From Telmatospirillum sp. J64-1 (lineage in GTDB: Bacteria > Pseudomonadota > Alphaproteobacteria > Rhodospirillales > Magnetospirillaceae), in assembly GCF_006980715.1 (NCBI RefSeq), contig NZ_SBHN01000005.1, positions 62,001 to 126,000 of the forward strand: a stretch of DNA of 64,000 nt, written 5' to 3'. Positions 16,901 through 25,263 of this stretch are shown one piece after another (within the stretch, counting starts at the first letter, position 1; each line of letters begins with the position of its first letter). The translations under genes were made by a program, and so were the position numbers. The notes below the pieces were generated by a model. It did not search any database. It was not told the origin of the DNA and was given only the letters and a program-made list of their open reading frames with translations.

Positions 16901-17821
16901 TCAGCCCTGGTAAGGATGGCGGGCCATCCAATGGCGGGCGATATCGACGCGGCGGCAGATCCACACCTTGTCGTGGGACTGTACATGGTCAAGAAAGCGC
17001 TTCAACGCCTTGAACCGCCCCGGCCGCCCGGCGAGACGGCAATGCAGGCCGATGGACATCATCTTGGGCCTGTCCTCGCCTTCCTCGTAGAGCGTATCGA
17101 AGGCGTCGCGCAGATAGGCGAAGAAATCCTCGCCGGTGCCGAAGCCCTGGGCGGTGCCGAACTTCATGTCGTTGTTGTCGAGCGTATAGGGCACGACCAG
17201 ATGGGGCTTGCCGCCTTCGGTGACCCAGTAAGGCAGGTCGTCGTTATAGGCATCGGCGTCATAGAGGAAACCGCCCTCCTCCACGACCAGCTTGCGGGTC
17301 TGCGGCGACAGGCGACCCGTATACCAGCCCAGCGGACGCTGGCCGGTCAGGCGGGCGATGGACTCGATGGCCTGCCGCATGTGCTGGCGCTCGGTTTCCT
17401 CGTCGACGAACTGGTAATCGATCCAGCGCCAGCCATGGCTGGCAATTTCCCAATCCTGCTCGACCATCGCCGCGACGGCTTCGGGATTGCGCTCCAGCGC
17501 CATCGCCACGCCGTAGATGGTCAGCGGCAGGCCGCGTTCGGCGAACAGGCGGTGGATGCGCCAGAAACCGGCGCGGCTGCCATATTCATAGACCGATTCC
17601 ACCTGAAGATTGCGCACGCCCGGCAAGGCAGGCGCGCCCACCACTTCCTGCAGGTAGCATTCCGAGGCCGGGTCGCCGTGCAGGATGCAAGCCTCGCCCC
17701 CTTCCTCGTAATTCAGCACGAACTGCACCGCGATCCGCGCGCCCTGGGGCCAGTCGGCATGGGGCGGCTTGGCCCCATAGCCGATGAGATCGCGGGGATA
17801 GAGACCTTCGCCCAGGCTCAT
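16901..17821 (-). CDS. puuE: Allantoinase, polysaccharide-deacetylase-fold type (PuuE)
   Basis: The 306-residue protein begins MSLGEGLYPRDLIGYGAKPP, the recognised N-terminus of cofactor-independent PuuE allantoinases. Further motifs are FVLNYEEGGE, EYGSRAGFWRIHRLFAERGLP, WEIASHGWRWIDYQF and GWYTGRLSPQTRKL. It hydrolyses allantoin to allantoate. The start at 17821 follows the permease stop by 2 bp, with GGGAG 8 bases upstream. A downstream amidohydrolase and the xanthine-to-allantoin genes on the divergent arm fit the assignment well. Confidence 0.92.
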   Translation of the reverse strand: MSLGEGLYPRDLIGYGAKPPHADWPQGARIAVQFVLNYEEGGEACILHGDPASECYLQEVVGAPALPGVRNLQVESVYEYGSRAGFWRIHRLFAERGLPLTIYGVAMALERNPEAVAAMVEQDWEIASHGWRWIDYQFVDEETERQHMRQAIESIARLTGQRPLGWYTGRLSPQTRKLVVEEGGFLYDADAYNDDLPYWVTEGGKPHLVVPYTLDNNDMKFGTAQGFGTGEDFFAYLRDAFDTLYEEGEDRPKMMSIGLHCRLAGRPGRFKALKRFLDHVQSHDKVWICRRVDIARHWMARHPYQG

Positions 17822-17823
17822 TC

Positions 17824-18588
17824 TCAAGCTCCCTGCTGGCCGCGATGGGCCCATTGGGTGGACCGGCGTTCGATCACCGAGAACAATTCATACATGATGA
17901 TCCCCATGGCAGCGATGACCAGCAGGCCGGCGAAGACCAGCGGCATCTGGAAACGGGAACTGGCCGACATCATCAGGTAGCCGACACCGGCATTGGACGC
18001 CACGGTCTCGGCCATCACCGAGCCGACGAAGGCCAGGGTGATCGCCACTTTCAGCGAGGCGAAGAAGAAGGGCAGCGAACGGGGAAAGCCGACCTTGAAC
18101 AGGATGTCGCGGCGCTTGGCCCCCAGCGAGCGCAGCACGTCGCGCAATTCCGGCTCCAGCGTCGCCAGGCCCGTGGCCACGTTGACGACGATCGGGAAGA
18201 AGGAAATCAGGAAGGCGGTCAGGACGGCGGGCACCGTGCCGATGCCGAACCACATCACCAGGACCGGCACCACGGCGACCTTGGGCACCGCGTTGAAGCC
18301 GATCAGCAGCGGGTTCAAGGCATCATAGATCGCCTTGGACGAACCGACGAAGACGCCGAGCAGGACGCCGAAGACGACGGCGATGCCGAAGCCAACCACG
18401 GTGGTATAGAGGGTCTGGACGGCATGCATCCAGATGGCGTCGCGGAATTCCCAGCCGGCCATGATGCTGGCCGAGGGGCGGGGCAGGATATATTCGGGCA
18501 CCTGAAGCAGCAGGCAGCCCAGTTCCCAGACCACGAACAGGCCGATGCTGGTCAGCCAGGGGACGCTCTTGCGAAAAGTGGGAGTCAT
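17824..18588 (-). CDS. ABC transporter permease (SsuC/TauC family), purine-operon importer
   Basis: The 254-residue inner-membrane permease has about six membrane segments. The EAA loop reads ELRDVLRSLGAKRRDILFKVGFP, characteristic of the SsuC/TauC/ThiX family of organic-anion and nitrogen-heterocycle importers. It begins with ATG at 18588 and is followed almost without a gap by puuE. It forms an importer with the ATPase at 18606 and the binding protein at 19456. The placement suggests a purine or an allantoin-like compound as substrate, which is an inference from context. Confidence 0.88.
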   Translation of the reverse strand: MTPTFRKSVPWLTSIGLFVVWELGCLLLQVPEYILPRPSASIMAGWEFRDAIWMHAVQTLYTTVVGFGIAVVFGVLLGVFVGSSKAIYDALNPLLIGFNAVPKVAVVPVLVMWFGIGTVPAVLTAFLISFFPIVVNVATGLATLEPELRDVLRSLGAKRRDILFKVGFPRSLPFFFASLKVAITLAFVGSVMAETVASNAGVGYLMMSASSRFQMPLVFAGLLVIAAMGIIMYELFSVIERRSTQWAHRGQQGA

Positions 18589-18605
18589 GGTCTCGCGTCT
18601 CCGGC

Positions 18606-19391
18606 TCAGGCGGCGCGCACGGCGCTGATATGCTCGCGCAATTCATGCACCAGCGTGGTGTATTCTTCGGTGAAGGTGGTTTCCAGCGTGCGCGGGCGCG
18701 GCAGGGTGTTGCGGCGCATCTCGACGACCTGACCGGGGCGTTTGCTCATCACATAGATGGTGTCGGCCAGATAGGCCGCCTCGCGCAGGTCGTGGGTGAC
18801 CAGGATCACGGTGAAGGGCCGCTTGGTCCACAATTCCTGCAGGATCGCCCACAATTCCTCACGGGTGAAGGCATCCAGGGCGCCGAAGGGCTCGTCGAGC
18901 ATCAGGAGGTCGGGCTCGTGGATCAGCGAGCGGCAGAGCGAGGCGCGCTGCTGCATGCCGCCCGACAATTGCCAGGGGAACTTGTCCTCGAAGCCGGACA
19001 GGCCGACGGTCGCCAGCAAGTCCTTGGCCCGCTGGATATACATGTCCTTGTTCTTGCGGAAATTCTTGCGGTGCGGCTCGACGATCTCGAGCGGCAGCAG
19101 GATGTTCTTCAGGGTTGTGCGCCAGGGCAGCAGGGTCGGATTCTGGAAGGCCATGCCGACGATTTTCAGCGGCCCGTCCACTTCCTTGTTGTCCACCAGC
19201 ACGTTGCCGCTGGACGGCCGCACCAGTCCCGAGACCAGTTTCAGCAGCGTGGACTTCCCGCAGCCGCTTGGCCCGACCACGGCGATGAATTCACCGCGAG
19301 CGATCTTGATGGAGGTCTCGTCGAGGGCCAGCGTGTCGCCCATGCCATAGCGCAGGGTCACGCGGTCGAGGTCAACGAAGGCGTCAGCCAC
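18606..19391 (-). CDS. ABC transporter ATPase (SsuB/TauB family), purine-operon importer
   Basis: The 261-residue ATPase has Walker A VVGPSGCGKSTLLKLVSGL, Q-loop GMAFQNPTLLPWRT, signature LSGGMQQRASLCRSL, Walker B DLLMLDEPFGALD and switch His VTHDLREAAYLAD, all typical of the SsuB/TauB group. The translation start is GTG at 19391 with an AAGGA site. It is the middle gene of a binding protein-ATPase-permease set on the same strand. Confidence 0.9.
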   Translation of the reverse strand: MADAFVDLDRVTLRYGMGDTLALDETSIKIARGEFIAVVGPSGCGKSTLLKLVSGLVRPSSGNVLVDNKEVDGPLKIVGMAFQNPTLLPWRTTLKNILLPLEIVEPHRKNFRKNKDMYIQRAKDLLATVGLSGFEDKFPWQLSGGMQQRASLCRSLIHEPDLLMLDEPFGALDAFTREELWAILQELWTKRPFTVILVTHDLREAAYLADTIYVMSKRPGQVVEMRRNTLPRPRTLETTFTEEYTTLVHELREHISAVRAA

Positions 19392-19455
19392 GGGAGTATC
19401 CTTATTCTTTAACGAAAACGGTCTCGGGAAAGATGCAAGGTCGGCGGGACCAGGA

Positions 19456-20490
19456 TCAGCGGGTCAGCATCCGCTCTTCCTTGGCAGGCATGAAGGAATC
19501 GTCGAAGACTTCATTCAGGTCCGGCTTGCGGCTCAGGCCGAAGCCCAGCGTCACCAACTCGATATTGGCGGCCAGACGGGCCTCGGTCACGCCGCCCATG
19601 CCGTTGGCCTTCACGTCGTCGGTCAGCACGTTGTTGTTGATGACCATGTGCAGGCGTTCCAGTTCCAGGGCCTCGTTGATCAGCGGATCGCGCTTTTTCA
19701 CGGCCTGGATACCGGCTTCGGGATCGGCGATGACATCGGCCCAGCCCCTGGCGACGGCGCGCAGGAAGCCCTTCAGCGCCTCGGGATGTTCGGCCTTCAT
19801 CTTGGCCGAGGGAATGACGGCGTTGCTGTAGAGGGACAGGCCGGAATCGGCGTAGTGGAAGACGTTCAGGTCTTCTTCCTTGATGCCCTGGGCCTTCAGG
19901 TTCAGCAGACTGGTGAAATAGAAGCCCGAAATGGCATCGACGTCGCCGCGGACCAGCATCGGCTCGCGCAGCGGCGGATCCATGCTCTTCCAGGTCACCG
20001 CGCCGACATCCACGCCGACGGCCTGGGCGAAGGCGGGGAACAGCTTGCGCGGGGCGTCGAAGACCGGGGCGCCCAGGGTCTTGCCGCTCAGCTCCGCCGG
20101 GCTGTCGATGCCGGTCTTCTTCAGGCTGAAGATGGCGAAGGGGGCGACGTCGTAGACGACGAAGATCGCCTGAAGCTTGTTGCCCGGATTCTGGTCGTTG
20201 AATTCGATCAGCGAATTGATGTCGGCGAGCGCGATGTCATAGGCGCCCGAGGCCACGCGGGTCACGGCACCGGATGAACCGTTGCCCGAGTCGATGGTGA
20301 TGTTGATGCCTTCCTCGGCGAAATAGCCCTTCTCGGCAGCCACCAGGAACGGGGCGGCGGGGCCTTCGAATTTCCAGTCCAGGGTCAGCTTGACAGGGAC
20401 GTTCTGGGCCATCGCGCCCTGAGCGCCGACAACCATGCCGGCGGCGATGCCGAAGCTGGCAATCGCGGTCTTGATCCGGTTCATCGTCAT
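19456..20490 (-). CDS. Periplasmic binding protein (NMT1/THI5-like), purine-operon importer
   Basis: The 344-residue protein has a signal peptide (MTMNRIKTAIASFGIAAGMV..., cleavage near AMA|QN). The mature domain starts KLTLDWKFEGPAAPFLVAAE then KGYFAEEGINITIDSGNGSS, the NMT1/THI5 layout found in binding proteins for pyrimidine precursors, sulfonates and related small nitrogen compounds. It is the first gene of a seven-gene leftward operon that continues through allantoinase to two amidohydrolases. A near-perfect sigma-54 promoter precedes it. The substrate is unproven; a purine-pathway compound is the best guess. Confidence 0.87.
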   Translation of the reverse strand: MTMNRIKTAIASFGIAAGMVVGAQGAMAQNVPVKLTLDWKFEGPAAPFLVAAEKGYFAEEGINITIDSGNGSSGAVTRVASGAYDIALADINSLIEFNDQNPGNKLQAIFVVYDVAPFAIFSLKKTGIDSPAELSGKTLGAPVFDAPRKLFPAFAQAVGVDVGAVTWKSMDPPLREPMLVRGDVDAISGFYFTSLLNLKAQGIKEEDLNVFHYADSGLSLYSNAVIPSAKMKAEHPEALKGFLRAVARGWADVIADPEAGIQAVKKRDPLINEALELERLHMVINNNVLTDDVKANGMGGVTEARLAANIELVTLGFGLSRKPDLNEVFDDSFMPAKEERMLTR

Positions 20491-20541
20491 TTTTCCTCTC
20501 TCTCCTCATCACGACGCAGCGGTCGCGCCGAATAAGGATAG

Positions 20542-20556
20542 GCAACAGCCGTGCCA
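20542..20556 (-). promoter_or_regulatory. Sigma-54 (-24/-12) promoter for the importer-allantoinase operon
   Basis: On the minus strand the sequence is TGGCACGGCTGTTGC, a full match to the consensus TGGCACG-N4-TTGC. Transcription would start near 20531, about 40 bases before the binding-protein ATG. Confidence 0.8.
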
Positions 20557-20660
20557 ACGATCCGAAATCAGCCGAGCGCTTGGATTCCCTGCGTTTCTGG
20601 GTCTAGCATAAGTGAAGCAGCACCTTCGGCATATGCTTATTATTTGATCATCTGCCCAAG

Positions 20661-20672
20661 ATTGTTCACAAT
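20661..20672. promoter_or_regulatory. Candidate GntR/FCD operator in the divergent purine promoter region
   Basis: The palindrome ATTGTTCACAAT (perfect 5-bp arms, 2-bp centre) resembles the ATTGT-AT-ACAAT sites bound by FCD-type GntR regulators. It lies between the two divergent sigma-54-type promoters and is the obvious target for the GntR protein encoded at 16124-16867. No binding data are available. Confidence 0.5.
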
Positions 20673-20721
20673 TTTATCCGGGATCGCCACCCGAATTGGC
20701 GAAATTCCAAGCAGCCCCCGT

Positions 20722-20736
20722 TGGCACGGCATTCGC
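20722..20736 (+). promoter_or_regulatory. Sigma-54-like (-24/-12) promoter for the xdh operon
   Basis: The plus strand reads TGGCACGGCATTCGC: a perfect -24 element (TGGCACG), correct spacing and TCGC in place of TTGC at -12. The xdhA start lies 30 bp downstream. Confidence 0.65.
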
Positions 20737-20765
20737 TTGGGCAAAGCGTTATCAAGGAGTGACGG

Positions 20766-22187
20766 ATGAGGAACGAGATACGCTTTGTTTTGAACGGTCA
20801 GATGCGCGCCGTCAGCGGCGTAGAGCCCCATGTGACCGCCCTGTCCTGGCTGCGCGCCGACGGACTGGTCGGCAGTAAGGAGGGCTGCGCGGAAGGCGAT
20901 TGCGGCGCCTGCACCGTTGCCTTGGGCGAAGTCGAGGACGGCCGCCTGGTCTGGCGCGCCGTCAATGCCTGCATCCTGCTGCTGCCCCAACTGGACGGCC
21001 GCCATGTCATGACCGTCGAGGGGCTGCGCGGCCAGGATGGCAGCCTTCATCCCGCCCAAAGCCTGCTGGCCGAAAGCCATGGCACGCAATGCGGCTTCTG
21101 CACGCCGGGCTTCGCCATGTCCTTGTTCGCCCTGTCGCGGAGCGCGGAACAACCGGACGAGGACGAGATCCTCGACGCCCTGGCCGGCAATCTCTGCCGC
21201 TGCACCGGCTACCGCCCGATCCTCGATGCCGCCAGCGCCCTGCCCCTGGACGAGGCACCCACACAGGAGGCGGAATCCGCCAGATCCCTCGCCGCCGCCA
21301 CATCCGAGGAACTTTCCTATCGGACGGGCAACGCCCAAGCCTATGCGCCACGCGACCTGGACAGCCTGATCAGGATCCGGGCCGACCATCCCGAGGCCTG
21401 GATCCTCGGCGGCGGCACCGATCTCGGCCTGCGCGTCACCAAGGCCCATCAGGTGCCCCGGACCATCATCTCCCTGGCCGAGGTCGGGGAACTGAAGACG
21501 CTGACCGAGACGGAAACGGAACTGGTCATCGGCGCCGCCCTGACCTATTCCCGCGCCCTGCCCGCCCTTGCCCGCCGTCATCCCGACTTTGCCGCCATGA
21601 TCCGGCGGATCGGCGCCCGGCAGGTACGCAACATGGGCAGCATCGGCGGCAATATCGTCAATGCCTCGCCCATCGGCGATTCCATGCCCGCGCTGATCGC
21701 GCTGAAGGCCCAGGTCGAACTGGCCGGGCCGCAGGGACGCCGCCTGCTGCCGGCGGAAGACTTCATCACCGGCTATCGCCAGACCGCCCTGGCGCCGGGC
21801 GAGGTGGTGGCCGCCATCCGCATTCCCCATCGCCGCCCCGGCACGGCGTTCCGCGCCTACAAGATCGCCAAGCGGGTGGACCAGGATATCTCGACCGTCG
21901 CCGCCTCCTTCAGCCTGCGCCTCGAGGACGGCCGCATCGCCGAATTCCGCGCCGGTTTCGGCGGTGTCGCCGCCAAGCCCCTGCGCGCGCTTGCCGCCGA
22001 ACGGGCCCTGATCGGCCGGGCATGGGACGAAACCGCCGTCACAGCGGGCATGGCCGCCATCGATAGCGATATCAGCCCCATCTCGGATGCGCGCGGCAGT
22101 GCCGAATACCGCCGCGAGGTGGCGCGCAACCTGCTGAAGCGCTTCTATTTCGAGACCACCCAGACCGTGGAAGCGAGGCTGGCATGA
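20766..22187 (+). CDS. xdhA: Xanthine dehydrogenase small subunit (2Fe-2S / FAD)
   Basis: This 473-residue electron-transfer subunit oxidises hypoxanthine and xanthine together with XdhB. The N-terminal 2Fe-2S domain shows CAEGDCGACTV (about residues 40-50), and the second cluster domain shows CGFCTPGF and CRCTGYRPIL. From about residue 190 a FAD-binding domain follows (ILGGGTDLGLRVTKAH, RNMGSIGGNIVNASPIGD, ALTYSRALPALA). The start ATG has AAGGAG 6 bases upstream. Its stop overlaps the xdhB start by 4 bp (ATGA). It is the first gene of the rightward purine operon behind a sigma-54-type promoter. Confidence 0.96.
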   Translation: MRNEIRFVLNGQMRAVSGVEPHVTALSWLRADGLVGSKEGCAEGDCGACTVALGEVEDGRLVWRAVNACILLLPQLDGRHVMTVEGLRGQDGSLHPAQSLLAESHGTQCGFCTPGFAMSLFALSRSAEQPDEDEILDALAGNLCRCTGYRPILDAASALPLDEAPTQEAESARSLAAATSEELSYRTGNAQAYAPRDLDSLIRIRADHPEAWILGGGTDLGLRVTKAHQVPRTIISLAEVGELKTLTETETELVIGAALTYSRALPALARRHPDFAAMIRRIGARQVRNMGSIGGNIVNASPIGDSMPALIALKAQVELAGPQGRRLLPAEDFITGYRQTALAPGEVVAAIRIPHRRPGTAFRAYKIAKRVDQDISTVAASFSLRLEDGRIAEFRAGFGGVAAKPLRALAAERALIGRAWDETAVTAGMAAIDSDISPISDARGSAEYRREVARNLLKRFYFETTQTVEARLA

Positions 22188-24469
22188 GCGTCCATCAGTC
22201 CAAGGCCCATGACAGCGCCGTCAAGCATGTCACCGGCGAGGCCCAATATATCGACGACATGCCCGAGCCGCGCGGCCTGCTTCATGCCCATCTGGTGACC
22301 AGCCCGGTGGCGCATGGCAGGCTGCTCTCCATCGACACCACGCCTGCCCTGGCCGTACCGGGCGTCGCCGCCGTGGTCACTGCCGCCGATATTCCGGGCA
22401 AGAACGATATCGGTTCGATCCTGAAAGGAGAGCCCGTCTTCGCCGAGGATCTGGTCGCCTATGTCGGCCATCCCATCGGCGCCGCCGCCGCCCTGACCCC
22501 CGAGGCCGCCCGCGCCGGAGCCAAGGCCGTCAAGGCCGAAATCGAAACGCTGAAACCCATCCTGACCATCGAGGACGCCCTGACCGCCGAAAGCTATGTC
22601 ATGGCGCCCATGGAAATGAAGCGAGGCGATGCCGCCGCCGCCATCGCCGCCGCGCCGCTGAGCCTGGACGGCGAGGTCATGGTCGGCGGGCAGGATCACT
22701 TCTACCTGGAAACCCAGGTCGCCATGGCCCTGCCGCAGGAAGACGGCGACATGCTGGTGCTGTCTTCGACCCAGCATCCGACCGAGGTCCAGCACATGGT
22801 CGCCAAGGTCCTGGCCCTACCCTACAACGCCGTGACCGTCGAGGTGCGGCGCATGGGTGGCGGCTTCGGCGGCAAGGAAAGCCAGGCCAGCCTGATCGCC
22901 TGCATCGCCGCCATCCTGGCACGCAAGACCCGGCGCCCGGTCAAGCTGCGCCTGGATCGCGACGACGACATGATGGTCACCGGCAAGCGCCACGACTTCC
23001 TGATACGCTGGCGGGCGGGATTCGACGAGACGGGGCTGTTGCACGGCGTCGAGATGACGCTGGCCTCGCGCTGCGGCTGGTCCGCCGATTTGTCGCCGCC
23101 GGTCATGTCGCGCGCTTTGTCCCATGCCGACAACGCCTATTACTACCCCGCCGCCCATTTCAAGGGCTTCGGCTGCCGCACCAATACCCAGTCCAACACC
23201 GCCTTCCGGGGCTTCGGCGCACCGCAAGGCATGATCGCCGCCGAGGCGATGATCGAGACCATCGCCCGCCATCTCGGCCAGGACCCGCTGGAGTTGCGCA
23301 AGCGCAATCTCTACCGCCCCGGCCGCGACCGCACCCCCTATGGGCAAAAGGTCGAGAATTTCCGCCTGCCGACGATGATCGAGCAGATCACCGCCAAGAC
23401 CGATTTCGCCGCCCGGCGCGCGCAGATCCGCGCCTTCAACAGCCAAAGCCCAATCATCAAGCGCGGCCTCGCCCTGGCGCCGGTGAAGTTCGGCGTCAGC
23501 TTCAACAATGTGATGATGAACCAGGCCGGCGCCCTGCTGCATGTCTATACGGATGGCTCGATCCATCTCAATCATGGCGGCACGGAAATGGGCCAGGGCC
23601 TGTTCGTCAAGGTCGCCCAGGTGGTGGCCGAAGTGTTCCAGGTGCCGCTGGACAGCATCAAGATCACCGCAACGACCACGGGCAAGGTGCCCAATACCTC
23701 GCCCACCGCCGCCTCTTCGGGCACCGACCTCAACGGCATGGCTGCGCGCAATGCCGCCATGGCCGTGCGCAACCGTCTGGTGGAATTCATCGCCGAGCAT
23801 TGCCACGGCAAGCCCGAGGACGTGGTCTTCAGCGATGGCCGCGTGCGCATCGGCAATCACGACATGAGCTTCGCCCAGGTGGCGCGCATGGCCCATGCCG
23901 CCCGTGTTTCGCTATCCGCGACCGGCTTCTACAAGACGCCGCACATCCATTTCGACGGCAAGAGCATGACCGGCCGCCCCTTCTATTACTACGCCAATGG
24001 CGTGTCGGTGTCGGAAGTCTCGCTCGACACGCTGACCGGGGAATGGCGGCTGGAACGGGTGGATATCCTGCACGATGTCGGCGCCTCGCTGAACCCGGCC
24101 ATCGACAAGGGTCAGGTGGAGGGCGGCTTCGTCCAGGGCATGGGCTGGCTGACCATGGAGGAACTGGTCTGGGACGAACAGGGCCGCCTTCTGACCCATG
24201 CCCCCTCGACCTACAAGATCCCCACCGCCCGCGACGTCCCCCGGGCCTTCTTCGTGGACCTGCTGGAAAACGCCCCCAACGAGGAAATGACCATCTATCG
24301 TTCCAAGGCAGTGGGCGAGCCGCCGCTGATGCTGGCCATGTCGGTCTGGCTGGCCCTGCTCGATGCCGTGGCCGCCACCGCCGCGCCGGGCAAGGTGCCG
24401 AGGCTCGATGCCCCGGCGACGCCCGAACGGCTGCTGATGGCCGTCAAACGCGCAAGCGAGGCCGCATGA
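22184..24469 (+). CDS. xdhB: Xanthine dehydrogenase molybdopterin-binding subunit
   Basis: The 761-residue catalytic subunit carries the molybdenum cofactor. Landmarks are VTGEAQYIDDMPEP near the N-terminus, RRMGGGFGGKESQ (cofactor loop), NTAFRGFGAPQGM, LNHGGTEMGQGLFVKVAQ and, at the C-terminus, KAVGEPPLMLAMSVW with the catalytic base Glu. The two-subunit layout is like the Rhodobacter-type XDH. Translation is coupled to xdhA through the ATGA overlap, and xdhC follows after 1 bp. It works with XdhA on hypoxanthine/xanthine to give urate, the substrate of PuuD encoded four genes downstream. Confidence 0.96.
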   Translation: MSVHQSKAHDSAVKHVTGEAQYIDDMPEPRGLLHAHLVTSPVAHGRLLSIDTTPALAVPGVAAVVTAADIPGKNDIGSILKGEPVFAEDLVAYVGHPIGAAAALTPEAARAGAKAVKAEIETLKPILTIEDALTAESYVMAPMEMKRGDAAAAIAAAPLSLDGEVMVGGQDHFYLETQVAMALPQEDGDMLVLSSTQHPTEVQHMVAKVLALPYNAVTVEVRRMGGGFGGKESQASLIACIAAILARKTRRPVKLRLDRDDDMMVTGKRHDFLIRWRAGFDETGLLHGVEMTLASRCGWSADLSPPVMSRALSHADNAYYYPAAHFKGFGCRTNTQSNTAFRGFGAPQGMIAAEAMIETIARHLGQDPLELRKRNLYRPGRDRTPYGQKVENFRLPTMIEQITAKTDFAARRAQIRAFNSQSPIIKRGLALAPVKFGVSFNNVMMNQAGALLHVYTDGSIHLNHGGTEMGQGLFVKVAQVVAEVFQVPLDSIKITATTTGKVPNTSPTAASSGTDLNGMAARNAAMAVRNRLVEFIAEHCHGKPEDVVFSDGRVRIGNHDMSFAQVARMAHAARVSLSATGFYKTPHIHFDGKSMTGRPFYYYANGVSVSEVSLDTLTGEWRLERVDILHDVGASLNPAIDKGQVEGGFVQGMGWLTMEELVWDEQGRLLTHAPSTYKIPTARDVPRAFFVDLLENAPNEEMTIYRSKAVGEPPLMLAMSVWLALLDAVAATAAPGKVPRLDAPATPERLLMAVKRASEAA

Positions 24470-24470
24470 G

Positions 24471-25262
24471 ATGACTGACTGGTTCGATTTGGTCGCCGCC
24501 TGCCGCGGCGCCGGCACCCCTCATGTGATCGTCACCGTCCTGGAGGCGAAAGGCTCGACCCCGCGCGGAGCCGGCACCAAGATGGCCGTCTCGGCCGACG
24601 GGCTGGGCGGCACCATCGGCGGCGGCAACCTGGAATTCCAGGCCATCGACATCGCCCGGCAGATGATGGAGGCTGGCGCGCAGGTGCCGGAAAGCCGGGC
24701 CTTCCCGCTGGGCCCGGCCCTGGGGCAGTGCTGCGGCGGGCATATCACCCTGCTGTTCGAGCCCTTCGGCGCGCCGGACTTCCATCTCGCCCTATTCGGG
24801 GCCGGTCATGTCGCCCGGGCCATCGTCCATGTGCTGGACGGCATCCCCTGCAGGATCCACTGGATCGACAGCCGCGACGAATCCTTCCCCGAAGGCCTTC
24901 GCTCCGGCGTCGCGGCCATCGCCAGCGACGATCCGGCGGGCGAAGTGGGGCTGCTGCCCAAGGATGCCCATTGCCTGATCATGACCCACAGCCACCAGAT
25001 GGATTTCGACATCCTGGAGGCGGCCCTGCGGCGCGGCGGCTTCGCCTCGATCGGGCTGATCGGTTCGGCCAGCAAATGGGCCGGATTCCGCAAGCGCCTG
25101 CTCGCCAAAGGCTTCACCCCCGAAAGTGTGGACGGCGTGCGCTGCCCCATCGGCCTACCCGGTATCCCCGGCAAGCGCCCGGCCGAGATCGCCATCGCCG
25201 TCGCCGCCGACCTTCTTCTCTTCACTGCCAACTCGCATCACCTCAACAAGGACCACGCCTGA
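24471..25262 (+). CDS. xdhC: Xanthine dehydrogenase accessory protein XdhC
   Basis: The 263-residue XdhC binds molybdenum cofactor, protects it and inserts it into XdhB. Family motifs are VTVLEAKGSTPRGAGTKMAV, GTIGGGNLEFQAI, LGQCCGGHITLLFEPF and the Rossmann-like LALFGAGHVARAIVHVL. The GQCCGGH cysteine motif is complete. It starts 1 bp after the xdhB stop and is separated by only 1 bp from the next gene, so the operon is very compact. Confidence 0.94.
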   Translation: MTDWFDLVAACRGAGTPHVIVTVLEAKGSTPRGAGTKMAVSADGLGGTIGGGNLEFQAIDIARQMMEAGAQVPESRAFPLGPALGQCCGGHITLLFEPFGAPDFHLALFGAGHVARAIVHVLDGIPCRIHWIDSRDESFPEGLRSGVAAIASDDPAGEVGLLPKDAHCLIMTHSHQMDFDILEAALRRGGFASIGLIGSASKWAGFRKRLLAKGFTPESVDGVRCPIGLPGIPGKRPAEIAIAVAADLLLFTANSHHLNKDHA

Positions 25263-25263
25263 C

